Positions 61,601-63,517 of a stretch of DNA of 64,000 bases are shown piece after piece; positions within the stretch are counted from its first letter, which is position 1, and each line of letters opens with the position of its first letter. The notes under the pieces were generated by a model. It had not been told where the DNA came from, ran no database searches, and saw only the letters and a list, made by a program, of their open reading frames with translations. The DNA lies in contig NW_023602073.1 of the NCBI RefSeq assembly GCF_014898055.3, forward strand, positions 85,478,678 to 85,542,677, written 5' to 3'. The stretch is from Talpa occidentalis. Taxonomy: Eukaryota; Chordata; Mammalia; Eulipotyphla; Talpidae. A program made the translations under genes and the position numbers.

Positions 61601-63517
61601 AGTCACCCTCTCCTGTCACCTTCCACTAGCTAAAAGCACTTTAGAATGAACAATGAAACAGCTTTCACACAAATGGTCTTTTATATGGTTGTACTTAACA
61701 ACTGACGAAATGTTGAAGTTAATGATATCCAAATAGTTTGTTAGCTCTACAAGGTGTCAGGACCAAAGGTGCCTTTTCAGAGGTTCTTTTAAGTCTCATT
61801 TGCAGTTCTAATGCTTCTTATTATAACTTCAAACAACCAGTCCCTCTACAGAGGACTTTTTTTGATCTTAGGTATAATTTTTAATAAGAATTAAGCTCTC
61901 TATAGGGGAATAAATTATTCCTAAGCTTCTGTCACAGTGTTGAGGTGTGGGGAGATGCAGCATGCACCCCGGGAGAGGCAGCACATGCATGTCCACACCT
62001 GCACATAGGGAAGAAGCTGAGAATTGTAAATTTACGTTGTAACTTCTGACATTGGGAGGAATCTGTCTGTGGTCATTGAAGTACTCTAGATTTAATTTTT
62101 AAGCTTGATATAGAGAAGTTTATCCCAAGTTTTATTTATTTTTGGAGTTTATAGCTTTTATTATTGATTTTGATGTCTCTATGTATTTTTTTGAAACTCC
62201 ATTCTCAAAATAACTGGCACAAATAACAACTTTCAATAGTTTCAGTATCTCATGTTAGCTTTTATAAACATACAAAGAGGCAAGTCTATTTCTAAACTTT
62301 TTTAGCTGAAGTAACATTGGTTTATAAATTTACATAGTTTCAGGATTATAGTTCATGTTTCATTTTTCTACTGTATTTTTTTTTTAATTTATCTGGTAGC
62401 TCAGAATGTATGAATATTGCCTTGCTTCTTTGAATTTTGAGGGTCTAAGTTTATGTTCACTTTGAATACTAAAAACATAACCTGCAGTGATAGTGATATA
62501 ACCTTCGTGTTCACATCCAAAGTTGAATATGTATGTTGGTGTGGCAGTGGCCTGTTCATAGGAAAGAGTCCCTCCATTTCTTTTGGGATCTTTTTTTAGG
62601 ATTAGATTTTCACTAGGCATATGGTCTTGGAATGGTATAAACTTCTAAAATAAACTCCATAGGAGGTTATTCTCCTCTATACAGCTCAACCACAGTGGGG
62701 TTAGAATTTGAAGTTAGCCTCTATATTCCTGAATTTCTTATTCCACTAAATCCTGGCATTAGAATGTTAGTAGATGGGTCTCTTACACATGTGTTTTATT
62801 TAATTTATATGACTAACTTTGAAGAATATTCCTATCCTTTTAGATCCTGAGAGTCATTGAAATGCTTGTACTTGTCAGTTCTACTTTGCTGAGTAGAACA
62901 CATTGAAAAGCACTATAATTACTGCCATTTAAAAAAATCATATCTCAAATATTTATAGTGTATTAGTAAGAAATAAGAATGAAGTTTTATTTATATGAAG
63001 GATACTAATAACAAACCATTCTTTACTCTGTGTGAGAATTATCATTTTTCAGTCAGTTCCTTAAGAGCTATTTTTTAAATTTATTTTTTGCTTATTGTAT
63101 ACAGTATCCTTATCTGAACTAAAAGTCTCCATACTTAGCAGATAATCTTAAGTTCAGTACCACTGTTTTATCCCTTAGTTGACAGTCTTCTTAGAGGCTT
63201 GGTAGAAAGTTTCTGCTTTGTACTTGGAATAATCATATTACTTTCATGTTGGATTCCTTCTGTACTCAGTGGAAGCCTCTGTCTTAGCAGGTGCCAGAAT
63301 TGAGTGTTTTCTGAATGTTTTGAACATCTTGTGCTTTTAGGAGATGTGCTTGGTTCTTCCATCAATGGCTTAGACTCGCTGATTCGGATGCCTTATGGCT
63401 GTGGTGAACAGAACATGATAAATTTTGCTCCAAACATATATATTTTGGATTACCTGACTAAAAAGAAACAGTTGACAGAGAATTTAAAAGAAAAAGCTCT
63501 TTCCTTTATGAGGCAAG
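7384..63517 (+). CDS. CD109: CD109 antigen, central part of the gene (21 exons, both ends outside window)
   Basis: The product is a large GPI-anchored cell-surface glycoprotein of the alpha-2-macroglobulin/C3 family. Family members trap proteases through a bait region and a reactive thioester, and CD109 is also known as a TGF-beta co-receptor that dampens signalling. Spliced exons: 7384-7412, 12602-12832, 16982-17107, 26877-26916, 29711-29795, 38532-38628, 38896-39040, 39741-39850, 41760-41984, 42844-42945, 43032-43094, 43716-43892, 45438-45590, 49888-49962, 50159-50219, 53628-53763, 54567-54684, 56727-56840, 59639-59857, 60633-60777, 63341-63517. They sum to 2628 nt, every junction is AG/GT, phases chain without a break, and no stop occurs. 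The translation follows human CD109 (recalled from memory) from about residue 83 to 959, with changes concentrated in the bait region. Domains in order: end of MG1, MG2-MG6, bait region, MG7-MG8, start of CUB, thioester domain. Eleven N-glycosylation sequons are visible. The exon before 7384 and all exons after 63517 are not in the window. Confidence 0.97.
7413..9380. other. Intron a-b, first part
   Basis: Mostly unique AT-rich sequence. 7945-8070 has MIR-like blocks on the + strand (a GGGGATAAAGATACTGTCTC block, then GAAATGAGATGTGAAAGTGC). Nothing else recognised. Confidence 0.4.
9381..9653 (+). mobile_element. tRNA-derived SINE copy 2 (young lineage), the only sense copy
   Basis: Head GGGGCGTCCCCGGTGGCGCA; A box TGGCGCAGCAG near 9394-9404; B box about 9448-9460 (GTTTGATCCCCG); tail of AAAT repeats then TCTTTAAAG. 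Target-site duplication AAAATTTTATTTA (9368-9380) and AAAATTCTATTTA (9654-9666). It shows the family's polarity: RNA polymerase III head at 5', A-rich tail at 3'. Confidence 0.94.
9655..10423 (-). mobile_element. L1 fragment, 3' end of ORF2 and 3' UTR
   Basis: Minus-strand ORF2 C-terminus ([15 protein letters not shown] near 10326, then [13 protein letters not shown]), followed leftward by 3' UTR. 5'-truncated near 10380-10423. Confidence 0.9.
10424..10693 (-). mobile_element. tRNA-derived SINE copy 3 (older lineage)
   Basis: Antisense copy with the older-lineage block (TACAAGCCAGAGGTG) and head ending CCAGGGAAGCCCC. No clear target-site duplication found. Confidence 0.88.
10722..10996 (-). 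mobile_element. tRNA-derived SINE copy 4 (older lineage)
   Basis: Antisense copy with GTACAGGCCAGATGTG and head GCCACCAGGGAAGCC. Target-site duplication AAGAAAACCTTTT (10709-10721) and AAGAAAACTTTTT (10997-11009). Only about 30 bp from copy 3, same orientation. Confidence 0.92.
11010..11739. other. Intron a-b, middle: probable ancient L1 relic and unique sequence
   Basis: 11270-11520 resembles the AT-rich 3' region of old L1 elements (TATACCCAGCACTTGATATC, then ATCTATCCATGTACCCAG). Nothing else recognised. Confidence 0.4.
11735..12070 (+). repeat. Ancient interspersed repeats, family not assigned, ending in a MIR-like piece
   Basis: 11735-11940 follows the common mammalian repeat starting AGTTATCTATTGCTGTGTAA and continuing GGAGGCTGCAATCAGGATGC. 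I recognise the consensus but cannot name the family with confidence. 11955-12065 looks like MIR (CAGTTTCCTTGTTTGTAAAA). Confidence 0.5.
12602..12832 (+). CDS. CD109: CD109 exon b: MG2 domain start
   Basis: 77 codons, phase 0 to 0, between acceptor TTTCCAG and donor GTAAGT. It encodes the MG1/MG2 junction and most of MG2, including the family hallmark [17 protein letters not shown] (A2M and C3 have the same Q-T-D-K/R-x-x-Y-x-P block). Sequons NSS and NTT lie near the start. It is very close to the human exon. Confidence 0.97.
12833..14035. other. Intron b-c, first part, with an AT simple-repeat tract
   Basis: Unique-looking sequence, then a near-pure A/T tract at about 13535-13665 (TATATA/ATTAAA units). 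No gene. Nothing else recognised. Confidence 0.6.
14036..14935 (-). mobile_element. Probable solo LTR of an endogenous retrovirus with internal repeats
   Basis: On the minus strand there is an AATAAA poly(A) signal (complement at 14168-14173), followed 3' by a CpG-containing, CCC-rich R/U5-like segment to about 14036. Upstream lie repeated blocks: four degenerate copies of a GGCACTTGCATAGACACAAG-type block (about 14198, 14250, 14330, 14402), and three tandem 37-39-bp units beginning AAGGAT at 14694, 14731 and 14770, with a partial one at 14674. U3 tandem enhancers are typical of retroviral LTRs. No coding sequence is left. Exact ends and target-site duplication were not found. Confidence 0.5.
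15166..15725. mobile_element. Unassigned 560-bp insertion flanked by TAACA
   Basis: The segment splits an old interspersed repeat whose two halves read straight across when it is removed (CAATTATAA to the left, CACAATGAGTGC to the right). It is flanked by TAACA at 15161-15165 and 15726-15730. Its ends are CAGGG (15164-15168, using the flank) and CCCTG. On the + strand it has GGGCCAAT and two ATTAAA signals near 15628-15650. It could be an LTR or a DNA transposon; no coding sequence. Confidence 0.5.
15731..16981. other. Intron b-c, last part: old interspersed repeats
   Basis: About 15930-16320 follows a widespread ancient mammalian repeat (a GTAAATTATGCAAAGGAGTG block, then AGATGGATTGGAGGAGCAAG, then AATGAGAGAGAGATTAAAGA). 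A second copy occurs at about 41030-41450. Family not named. The rest is unique. Confidence 0.4.
16982..17107 (+). CDS. CD109: CD109 exon c: MG2 second half
   Basis: 42 codons, phase 0 to 0, acceptor CATTCTAG, donor GTAAGT. It begins [20 protein letters not shown] and ends with the [11 protein letters not shown] strand of MG2, matching human CD109 almost residue for residue. Confidence 0.97.
17108..18734. other. Intron c-d, first part
   Basis: AT-rich, no gene recognised. Short A-rich tract at about 18188-18210. Confidence 0.6.
18735..19160 (-). mobile_element. Ancient L1 fragment
   Basis: Antisense 3' region of an old L1: GGTAAAATATAGATAACATG, then the CTTATCTCACTTAGCACATG and TCAAGGTTCATCCAGCAGTG blocks that come from the ORF2 C-terminus. 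Confidence 0.75.
19475..19656 (+). mobile_element. MER5-type hAT DNA transposon relic
   Basis: Terminal inverted repeats CAGTGGTTCTCAAACATCA at the start and TTTTGAGAAGTGCTC at the end. The interior (CTGGGGAGCCTGTTCAGCAC, then AATCTGCATTTTAAATAAGC) fits MER5A. Confidence 0.82.
19657..21479. other. Intron c-d, unique stretch
   Basis: 19697-19800 has faint MIR similarity. The remainder has no recognised gene or element. Purine-rich stretches at about 20580-20870. Confidence 0.4.
21480..21755 (+). mobile_element. Probable LTR of an ERV1-type endogenous retrovirus, sense orientation
   Basis: A U3-like segment starting near TGTCTCAAGG (21506), TATA box CTATAAAAG near 21617-21625, then about 90 bp later AATAAA near 21705-21710, followed by a short U5-like end TTTTAACA. 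That spacing is what a retroviral LTR promoter and R region look like. Left border uncertain. A purine-rich stretch (CAAAGGAGAAAGAGGAG, about 21393-21409) upstream could be a polypurine tract. No gag/pol/env coding was seen. Confidence 0.55.
22003..22025. repeat. (GACA)n microsatellite
   Basis: About six head-to-tail GACA units within a purine-rich region. Confidence 0.9.
22026..22386. other. Intron c-d, unique stretch
   Basis: No gene or element recognised. A short duplication (AATGGTATCT twice) at about 22069-22090. Confidence 0.5.
22387..22645 (-). mobile_element. L1 3' UTR fragment, strongly 5'-truncated
   Basis: Matches 33170-33430 closely (GCATCATTGTTCATTTTTAA, GGTGTAGTCCCCATAGA, CAGTATGTCTCTGGTTTATA). 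That second copy continues into ORF2, which identifies both as the 3' UTR of the same L1 family, antisense to CD109. Confidence 0.85.
22646..23534. other. Intron c-d, unique stretch
   Basis: No gene or known element recognised. Confidence 0.5.
23550..23822 (-). mobile_element. tRNA-derived SINE copy 5 (older lineage) with a tripled flank
   Basis: Antisense older-lineage copy, diverged. Target-site duplication CCAAAGTGTCTTTT at 23535-23548 and 23823-23836; a third identical copy follows at 23847-23860 after a short T run. Confidence 0.9.
23861..26876. other. Intron c-d, last 3 kb
   Basis: Progressively AT-rich, no repeat or gene recognised. Near the exon a block GCAAGCAAAATAAT occurs twice (about 26782 and 26811). 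Confidence 0.5.
26877..26916 (+). CDS. CD109: CD109 exon d: 40-nt exon at the MG2/MG3 junction
   Basis: Thirteen codons ([13 protein letters not shown]) plus one base, acceptor CAATAG, donor GTAAGA. The single leftover G joins TA of the next exon to make Val, giving the conserved SEYVLPKFEV block that starts MG3 throughout the family. It sits about 9.8 kb after the previous exon, in an AT-rich stretch. Confidence 0.95.
26917..27561. other. Intron d-e, first part
   Basis: Unique-looking AT-rich sequence. A 101-codon open frame at 27226-27531 has no recognisable protein features. Confidence 0.5.
27562..27835 (+). mobile_element. hAT-Charlie-type DNA transposon relic
   Basis: Blocks AAAGGGCCAGATAGTAATAT, CATAACTACTCAACTTTGCC, CCAATAAAAT and GGAAATTTGAATTTCATTTA occur in the order of the well-known GGTTGGCAAACT family. 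The same family recurs at 40415-40631. Confidence 0.75.
27890..28182 (-). mobile_element. Second hAT-type DNA transposon relic
   Basis: Ends TTTTGGACAGTGCTG, preceded by AATGTGGCTGCTAC and ACACATGTGGTTGACAT. This is the antisense order of the family that begins CAGTGCTGTCCAATAG. Left edge uncertain. Confidence 0.65.
28183..28637. other. Intron d-e, middle
   Basis: No gene or known element. A T homopolymer run near 28570-28590. Confidence 0.5.
28642..28950 (-). mobile_element. tRNA-derived SINE copy 6 (young lineage)
   Basis: Antisense, very well preserved: GTACAGTCAGAAGCGCGGG, B-box complement GGGGATCGAACCC, head CGCCACCGGGGAGGCCC. It has an unusually long T tract plus (TTTG)n in the tail complement. 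Probable target-site duplication TACATTTTTT (28638 and 28951). Confidence 0.93.
28961..29710. other. Intron d-e, last part
   Basis: No gene or repeat recognised. Confidence 0.5.
29711..29795 (+). CDS. CD109: CD109 exon e: MG3 start
   Basis: 85 nt, acceptor TTTTCCAG, donor GTAAGT. It starts with the last two bases of a Val codon and ends with AA of a Lys codon finished in the next exon. It reads [20 protein letters not shown] then LNGTVTA, and contains sequon NGT. Confidence 0.96.
29796..31290. other. Intron e-f, first part, with a probable hAT relic
   Basis: 30386-30647 has imperfect hAT-like termini (CAGCAGTCCTTAAA at the left, TTCTGAGAACTCCTGCT at the right). 31090-31280 resembles an ancient repeat (CATCAGTCAAGATTCAACCA) I cannot name. 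The rest is unique. Confidence 0.4.
31291..32220 (-). mobile_element. Ancient L1 3' end, interrupted by a DNA transposon
   Basis: Antisense old L1: TTTTTTATTGAGGTAGAGCT, TCACCAAACATAGTTACA, CATTTAGCATATTTCCCTCA, then after the insertion CATCTTAGGTTGCTTCCGTA and TTCCTTTTTCTACATATCCT. The minus-strand pieces at 31804-31568 and 32187-31978 are ORF2 C-terminal fragments. Confidence 0.85.
31807..31995. mobile_element. Tigger/mariner-type DNA transposon relic nested in L1
   Basis: Starts TATAGTCATCACTTACTGAT and ends TACAAGGCATGATTCTATA. Interior CTATAGGATAGAGCCTAAGT, TAGGATTATGTAAGTACACT and CATTTCTCAGAAGATGTCCC match a known TA-flanked eutherian element, in the middle of the L1. Confidence 0.7.
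32221..33165. other. Intron e-f: ancient repeat remnant and unique sequence
   Basis: 32265-32450 looks like the 3' part of an ancient interspersed repeat (AAATCAGGTCCATCCAGATT, GACAACTGATTATGGACTTT). The rest is unassigned. Confidence 0.4.
33170..33608 (-). mobile_element. L1 3' end (ORF2 C-terminus and 3' UTR)
   Basis: The minus strand reads [20 protein letters not shown] just right of the 3' UTR (33170-33430). 5'-truncated at a (TA)n run near 33600. The 3' UTR matches the copy at 22387-22645. Confidence 0.93.
33668..34119 (-). mobile_element. MER20 DNA transposon relic, split by a SINE
   Basis: Left part AGAGGTACTATTGTCATTT before the SINE. Right part GGTCATTTGCATCCCTGGCT to the terminal GCTGAGAACCACTG after it. 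Order and ends fit MER20 in antisense. Confidence 0.8.
33737..33997 (-). mobile_element. tRNA-derived SINE copy 7 (older lineage)
   Basis: Antisense copy inside MER20. Perfect 12-bp target-site duplication ATAAACAATCTT at 33725-33736 and 33998-34009. Older-lineage block GTACAGGCCAGATGC. Some 25 bases of the body after GACAGGAGAG appear deleted. Confidence 0.94.
34120..35462. other. Intron e-f, middle, unique
   Basis: No gene or named element. 34980-35460 is pyrimidine-rich. Confidence 0.5.
35463..36279. repeat. Inverted repeat: arms 35463-35585 and 36152-36279
   Basis: The reverse complement of the right arm aligns with the left arm over about 120 bp with few mismatches and one 4-bp indel. 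Shared blocks include ATTTCTGTCTTGAGAGT, CTCAGGTCTCACTGCCC and TCCTACTTAGAGAATCCACA. The spacer is about 566 bp and partly L2-like (35780-36110). In the CD109 pre-mRNA the arms could fold into a long duplex. Confidence 0.9.
36280..38531. other. Intron e-f, last part
   Basis: AT-rich and unique-looking. Contains three tandem 17-bp units (TGTTCTGATATTCTAAM) at 37427-37477. No gene. Confidence 0.6.
38532..38628 (+). CDS. CD109: CD109 exon f: MG3
   Basis: 97 nt: one base completing Lys, then 32 codons. It carries the family motif [15 protein letters not shown] (compare the A2M/C3 Y-x-Y-G-K/E-x-V-x-G block). Acceptor TTTTCAG, donor GTAACT. Sequon NIT follows FWGVKK. Confidence 0.97.
38896..39040 (+). 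CDS. CD109: CD109 exon g: MG3/MG4
   Basis: 48 codons plus one base, acceptor AAACAG, donor GTTTGT (a weak +3 to +6 match). [19 protein letters not shown] is close to human. The next segment ([17 protein letters not shown]) is more diverged and, on my recollection of the human protein, one residue longer. The end ([14 protein letters not shown]) is conserved again. Confidence 0.95.
39041..39740. other. Intron g-h
   Basis: 700 bp, no element recognised. Confidence 0.6.
39741..39850 (+). CDS. CD109: CD109 exon h: MG4 start
   Basis: Two bases completing Gly plus 36 codons, acceptor AAACAG, donor GTAAGT. Includes [20 protein letters not shown], essentially identical to human, and sequons NAS and NFT. 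Confidence 0.97.
39851..41759. other. Intron h-i
   Basis: 39851-40414 unique; hAT relic at 40415-40631; a C-run then A-run at 40733-40752. About 41030-41450 is a copy of the unnamed ancient purine-rich repeat also seen at 15930-16320. 41450-41759 is unique. Confidence 0.5.
40415..40631 (+). mobile_element. hAT-Charlie-type DNA transposon relic
   Basis: Terminal inverted repeats CAGGGGTTGGCAAACT (start) and TTTGCTGACCCCTG (end). Interior CAGCTTTGTGGGCCATGTG and AATAAAACTTTATTTACAAA. A complete short non-autonomous element. Confidence 0.88.
41760..41984 (+). CDS. CD109: CD109 exon i: MG4, followed by a weak donor
   Basis: 75 codons, phase 0 to 0, acceptor AATTAG. It begins [20 protein letters not shown] and ends [12 protein letters not shown], where the human exon also ends. 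The donor is AAG|GTGCTG, matching consensus only at GT and the preceding AAG. If it is skipped, reading continues 13 codons to a TAA at 42024-42026. Sequons NDT and NYT. The stretch after RND ([18 protein letters not shown]) is among the more diverged parts. Confidence 0.95.
41985..42843. other. Intron i-j
   Basis: Contains a TA-rich duplication at 42355-42415 (two TATATATATGTGGTTT blocks). No other element. Confidence 0.6.
42844..42945 (+). CDS. CD109: CD109 exon j: MG4/MG5 junction
   Basis: 34 codons, phase 0 to 0, acceptor GTTCTAG, donor GTAAAG. Reads [20 protein letters not shown] then [14 protein letters not shown]. The first ten residues differ from human (recalled as AYFLGSKSSM); the rest is conserved. 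Confidence 0.95.
43032..43094 (+). CDS. CD109: CD109 exon k: 63-nt exon of MG5
   Basis: 21 codons ([20 protein letters not shown] then M), phase 0 to 0. It follows an intron of only 86 nt, the shortest in the window. Acceptor TTTCTAG, donor GTAATA. Matches the MG5 start of human CD109. Confidence 0.95.
43095..43715. other. Intron k-l
   Basis: AT-rich, no element recognised; ends in a long T tract feeding the acceptor. Confidence 0.6.
43716..43892 (+). CDS. CD109: CD109 exon l: MG5
   Basis: 59 codons, phase 0 to 0. The acceptor has a long pyrimidine tract ending TTCAG; the donor is GTACGA. It contains [20 protein letters not shown] and [17 protein letters not shown], the conserved MG5 strand pair, and ends at [10 protein letters not shown]. 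Confidence 0.97.
43893..44769. other. Intron l-m, first part
   Basis: AT-rich then unique. A 109-codon open frame at 44420-44749 shows no splice link, signal or family resemblance and is treated as chance. Confidence 0.5.
44781..45047 (-). mobile_element. tRNA-derived SINE copy 8 (older lineage)
   Basis: Antisense. Target-site duplication TGTAGTCATTT (44770-44780) and TGTACTCATTT (45048-45058). Block GTACAGGTCAGAGGT. Confidence 0.93.
45438..45590 (+). CDS. CD109: CD109 exon m: MG6 first half
   Basis: 51 codons, phase 0 to 0, acceptor TTCTTAG, donor GTGAGT. Carries the family signature [13 protein letters not shown] (A2M has a similar AVDxSVLLM stretch) and sequon NAS. MG6 is the domain that hosts the bait-region insertion. 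Confidence 0.97.
45591..46599. other. Intron m-n, first part
   Basis: AT-rich unique sequence, no gene recognised. Confidence 0.5.
46600..46960 (-). mobile_element. Probable ancient L1 5' region fragment
   Basis: The pyrimidine-rich strand resembles the complement of old L1 5' UTR/ORF1: TTCCTCCTTCTGGAATGCC, TTGGGAGAGTTCTTCAATTG, TTTCATTTGGTTCTTACCTC. Borders uncertain. Confidence 0.5.
46961..48739. other. Intron m-n, middle: higher-GC stretch without assigned content
   Basis: 47120-48480 is visibly richer in G and C than the surrounding introns, with scattered CpG. A minus-strand open frame continues from 48285 towards 47998, overlapped by another frame (48088-47801). I recognise no family in either. 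An old LTR or a decayed retroposed copy are possibilities. Confidence 0.3.
48740..49330 (-). mobile_element. Ancient L1 3' end
   Basis: Antisense old L1: TTTTAAGTGTACAATTGAAT, GTTGTACAACTGTCATCACT, CATATAAGTGGAATCATATA, CACTTAGGTTGTTTCTTCCT, in L1M order. Confidence 0.8.
49331..49887. other. Intron m-n, last part
   Basis: AT-rich, perhaps a continuation of the L1 relic (TTGCATCGCTTTGACTATCA), otherwise unassigned. Confidence 0.4.
49888..49962 (+). CDS. CD109: CD109 exon n: MG6
   Basis: 25 codons, phase 0 to 0, acceptor CTCCTTAG, donor GTATGT. Reads [20 protein letters not shown] then SAVFK, leading up to the bait region. Confidence 0.96.
50159..50219 (+). CDS. CD109: CD109 exon o: start of the bait region
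   Basis: 20 codons plus one base, acceptor TTTGTAG, donor GTAAGT. Starts with the conserved [12 protein letters not shown], then diverges (VQDSFDVL). The leftover T joins AT of the next exon to make Tyr. This and the next exon encode the protease-sensitive bait segment, the fastest-changing part of the protein. Confidence 0.94.
50220..51819. other. Intron o-p, first part
   Basis: No gene. 50790-51500 is pyrimidine-rich and may include decayed L2, but I cannot align it securely. Confidence 0.4.
51820..52050 (+). mobile_element. MIR relic
   Basis: CATAGCATAGTGGTTAAGAA, GGCTTTGAATTCTGGCT, TCTAGGTCTCAGGTTTTCCT, then TGTACATGTATGGCACTTAT: MIR head to tail in order. Confidence 0.8.
52200..52830 (+). 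mobile_element. L2 relic
   Basis: Blocks of the L2 3' end: CACACAGGCCAGAGTTATC, GGACAATGTCCAAATCCTTC, AGTCTGGATCCAACCATTGT, then the CCATGTCTTTGTACTTAGC region. Confidence 0.7.
53061..53332 (-). mobile_element. tRNA-derived SINE copy 9 (young lineage)
   Basis: Antisense. Target-site duplication TTTAACTTACCTTT (53047-53060) and TTTAACTTATCTTT (53333-53346). Block GTACAGTCAGAAGAGCGGG. Ends about 300 bp before the bait exon. Confidence 0.95.
53415..53550 (+). mobile_element. MIR relic
   Basis: GGCCTTGGGTAAACAGTTGA, then CATCTCATCTGTAAAATGAA, the conserved MIR core, immediately upstream of the bait-region exon at 53628. Confidence 0.8.
53628..53763 (+). CDS. CD109: CD109 exon p: bait region end and return to MG6
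   Basis: 136 nt, acceptor TTTGTAG, donor GTAAGA. The bait part ([20 protein letters not shown]) is followed by the strongly conserved [12 protein letters not shown] block found in all family members. Compared with human as I recall it, the bait is two residues shorter (SLPDRF in place of NAEYAERF). The last two bases (GG) join T of the next exon to make Gly. Confidence 0.95.
53764..54566. other. Intron p-q
   Basis: 803 bp, no element recognised. Confidence 0.6.
54567..54684 (+). CDS. CD109: CD109 exon q: MG7
   Basis: One base plus 39 codons, acceptor ACTTCAG, donor [26 protein letters not shown] is the conserved MG7 strand with the V-P-D-S-I-T-x-W motif. It ends [14 protein letters not shown]. 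Confidence 0.97.
54685..55723. other. Intron q-r, first part
   Basis: Unique-looking AT-rich sequence, no gene. Confidence 0.5.
55738..56011 (-). mobile_element. tRNA-derived SINE copy 10 (older lineage)
   Basis: Antisense. Target-site duplication TGTTTGATAATCTT (55724-55737) and TGTTTGACAATCTT (56012-56025). Block GTACAGGCCAGAGATGC. Confidence 0.95.
56026..56726. other. Intron q-r, last part with MIR relic
   Basis: 56395-56545 is MIR-like (TTCTCTTCTGTAAAATACC, then GCCTCATAGGGTTGTAATGA). The rest is unique. Confidence 0.6.
56727..56840 (+). CDS. CD109: CD109 exon r: MG7/MG8
   Basis: 38 codons, phase 0 to 0, acceptor TTTCCAG, donor GTAAGA. Contains [20 protein letters not shown], matching the family F-x-x-L-P-Y-S-V-x-R-G-E block, then [10 protein letters not shown]. 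Confidence 0.97.
56841..57290. other. Intron r-s, first part
   Basis: No gene recognised; 57040-57290 may be decayed L2. Confidence 0.4.
57295..58380 (-). mobile_element. L1 fragment, ORF2 C-terminal part and 3' UTR
   Basis: About 1.1 kb antisense: 3' UTR blocks at 57300-57550, then CTTAGCATAATCCCCTCTAG, TAGTATTCCATAATGTATAT, GGTTGTTTCCATAGCTTAGC, TTCCTGATGATAAGTGATTG and GTGGGATGTCTTTTCATTAT. Older than the element at 1-4954. Confidence 0.92.
58811..59081 (-). mobile_element. tRNA-derived SINE copy 11 (young lineage), perfect target-site duplication
   Basis: Antisense. Identical 17-bp flanks GAGAAATGCTATTCTTT at 58794-58810 and 59082-59098, pure T run, near-consensus body. The insertion lies in a MIR-like piece (58700-58800, CCTCATCTGTAAAATGGG). 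Among the most recent copies in the window. Confidence 0.96.
59099..59638. other. Intron r-s, last part
   Basis: No gene or element recognised. Confidence 0.5.
59639..59857 (+). CDS. CD109: CD109 exon s: MG8
   Basis: 73 codons, phase 0 to 0, acceptor TCTTCCAG, donor GTAAGT. It begins [20 protein letters not shown], has sequon NAT, and ends with the conserved [10 protein letters not shown] strand and [13 protein letters not shown]. Confidence 0.97.
59858..60632. other. Intron s-t
   Basis: 60235-60345 is MIR-like (GGTGAGACAGATCTGGGCTC). A (TTTG)n run precedes the acceptor. The rest is unique. Confidence 0.5.
60633..60777 (+). CDS. CD109: CD109 exon t: start of the CUB domain
   Basis: 48 codons plus one base, acceptor TTTTTTAACAG, donor [26 protein letters not shown] is typical of the linker from the last MG domain into CUB. 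It ends [11 protein letters not shown] and the first base of the Gly codon. Confidence 0.96.
60955..61350 (-). mobile_element. MER5-type DNA transposon relic, split by a SINE
   Basis: TTCTGATTTAGTAGGTCTGG at the left, TATTTCTAACAAGCTCCTAG and ATGCTGATGCTCCTGATTTG at the right: MER5A antisense, broken by the SINE at 61016-61275. Confidence 0.82.
61016..61275 (-). mobile_element. tRNA-derived SINE copy 12 (young lineage)
   Basis: Antisense. Target-site duplication TGGGGCTCTGAATTTCT (60999-61015) and TGGGGCTCTGTATTTCT (61276-61292). Short internal losses (for example only CAGAGCAGAACAGG after the GAGCC). Confidence 0.95.
61351..63340. other. Intron t-u, main part
   Basis: Two kilobases of AT-rich, unique-looking sequence. 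No gene. A faint old L1-like piece at 62295-62345. Confidence 0.5.
63341..63517 (+). CDS. CD109: CD109 exon u: thioester exon
   Basis: Two bases completing Gly, 58 codons, one base left over; acceptor CTTTTAG, donor GTAAGT. It encodes the start of the thioester domain with the intact motif PYGCGEQNM. The thioester Cys codon is 63400-63402 and the Gln codon 63409-63411, equivalent to Cys921 and Gln924 of human CD109. In the mature protein they form an internal thiol ester that bonds covalently to targets. Helical [18 protein letters not shown] follows. The catalytic His and the rest of the domain are beyond the window. Confidence 0.98.
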
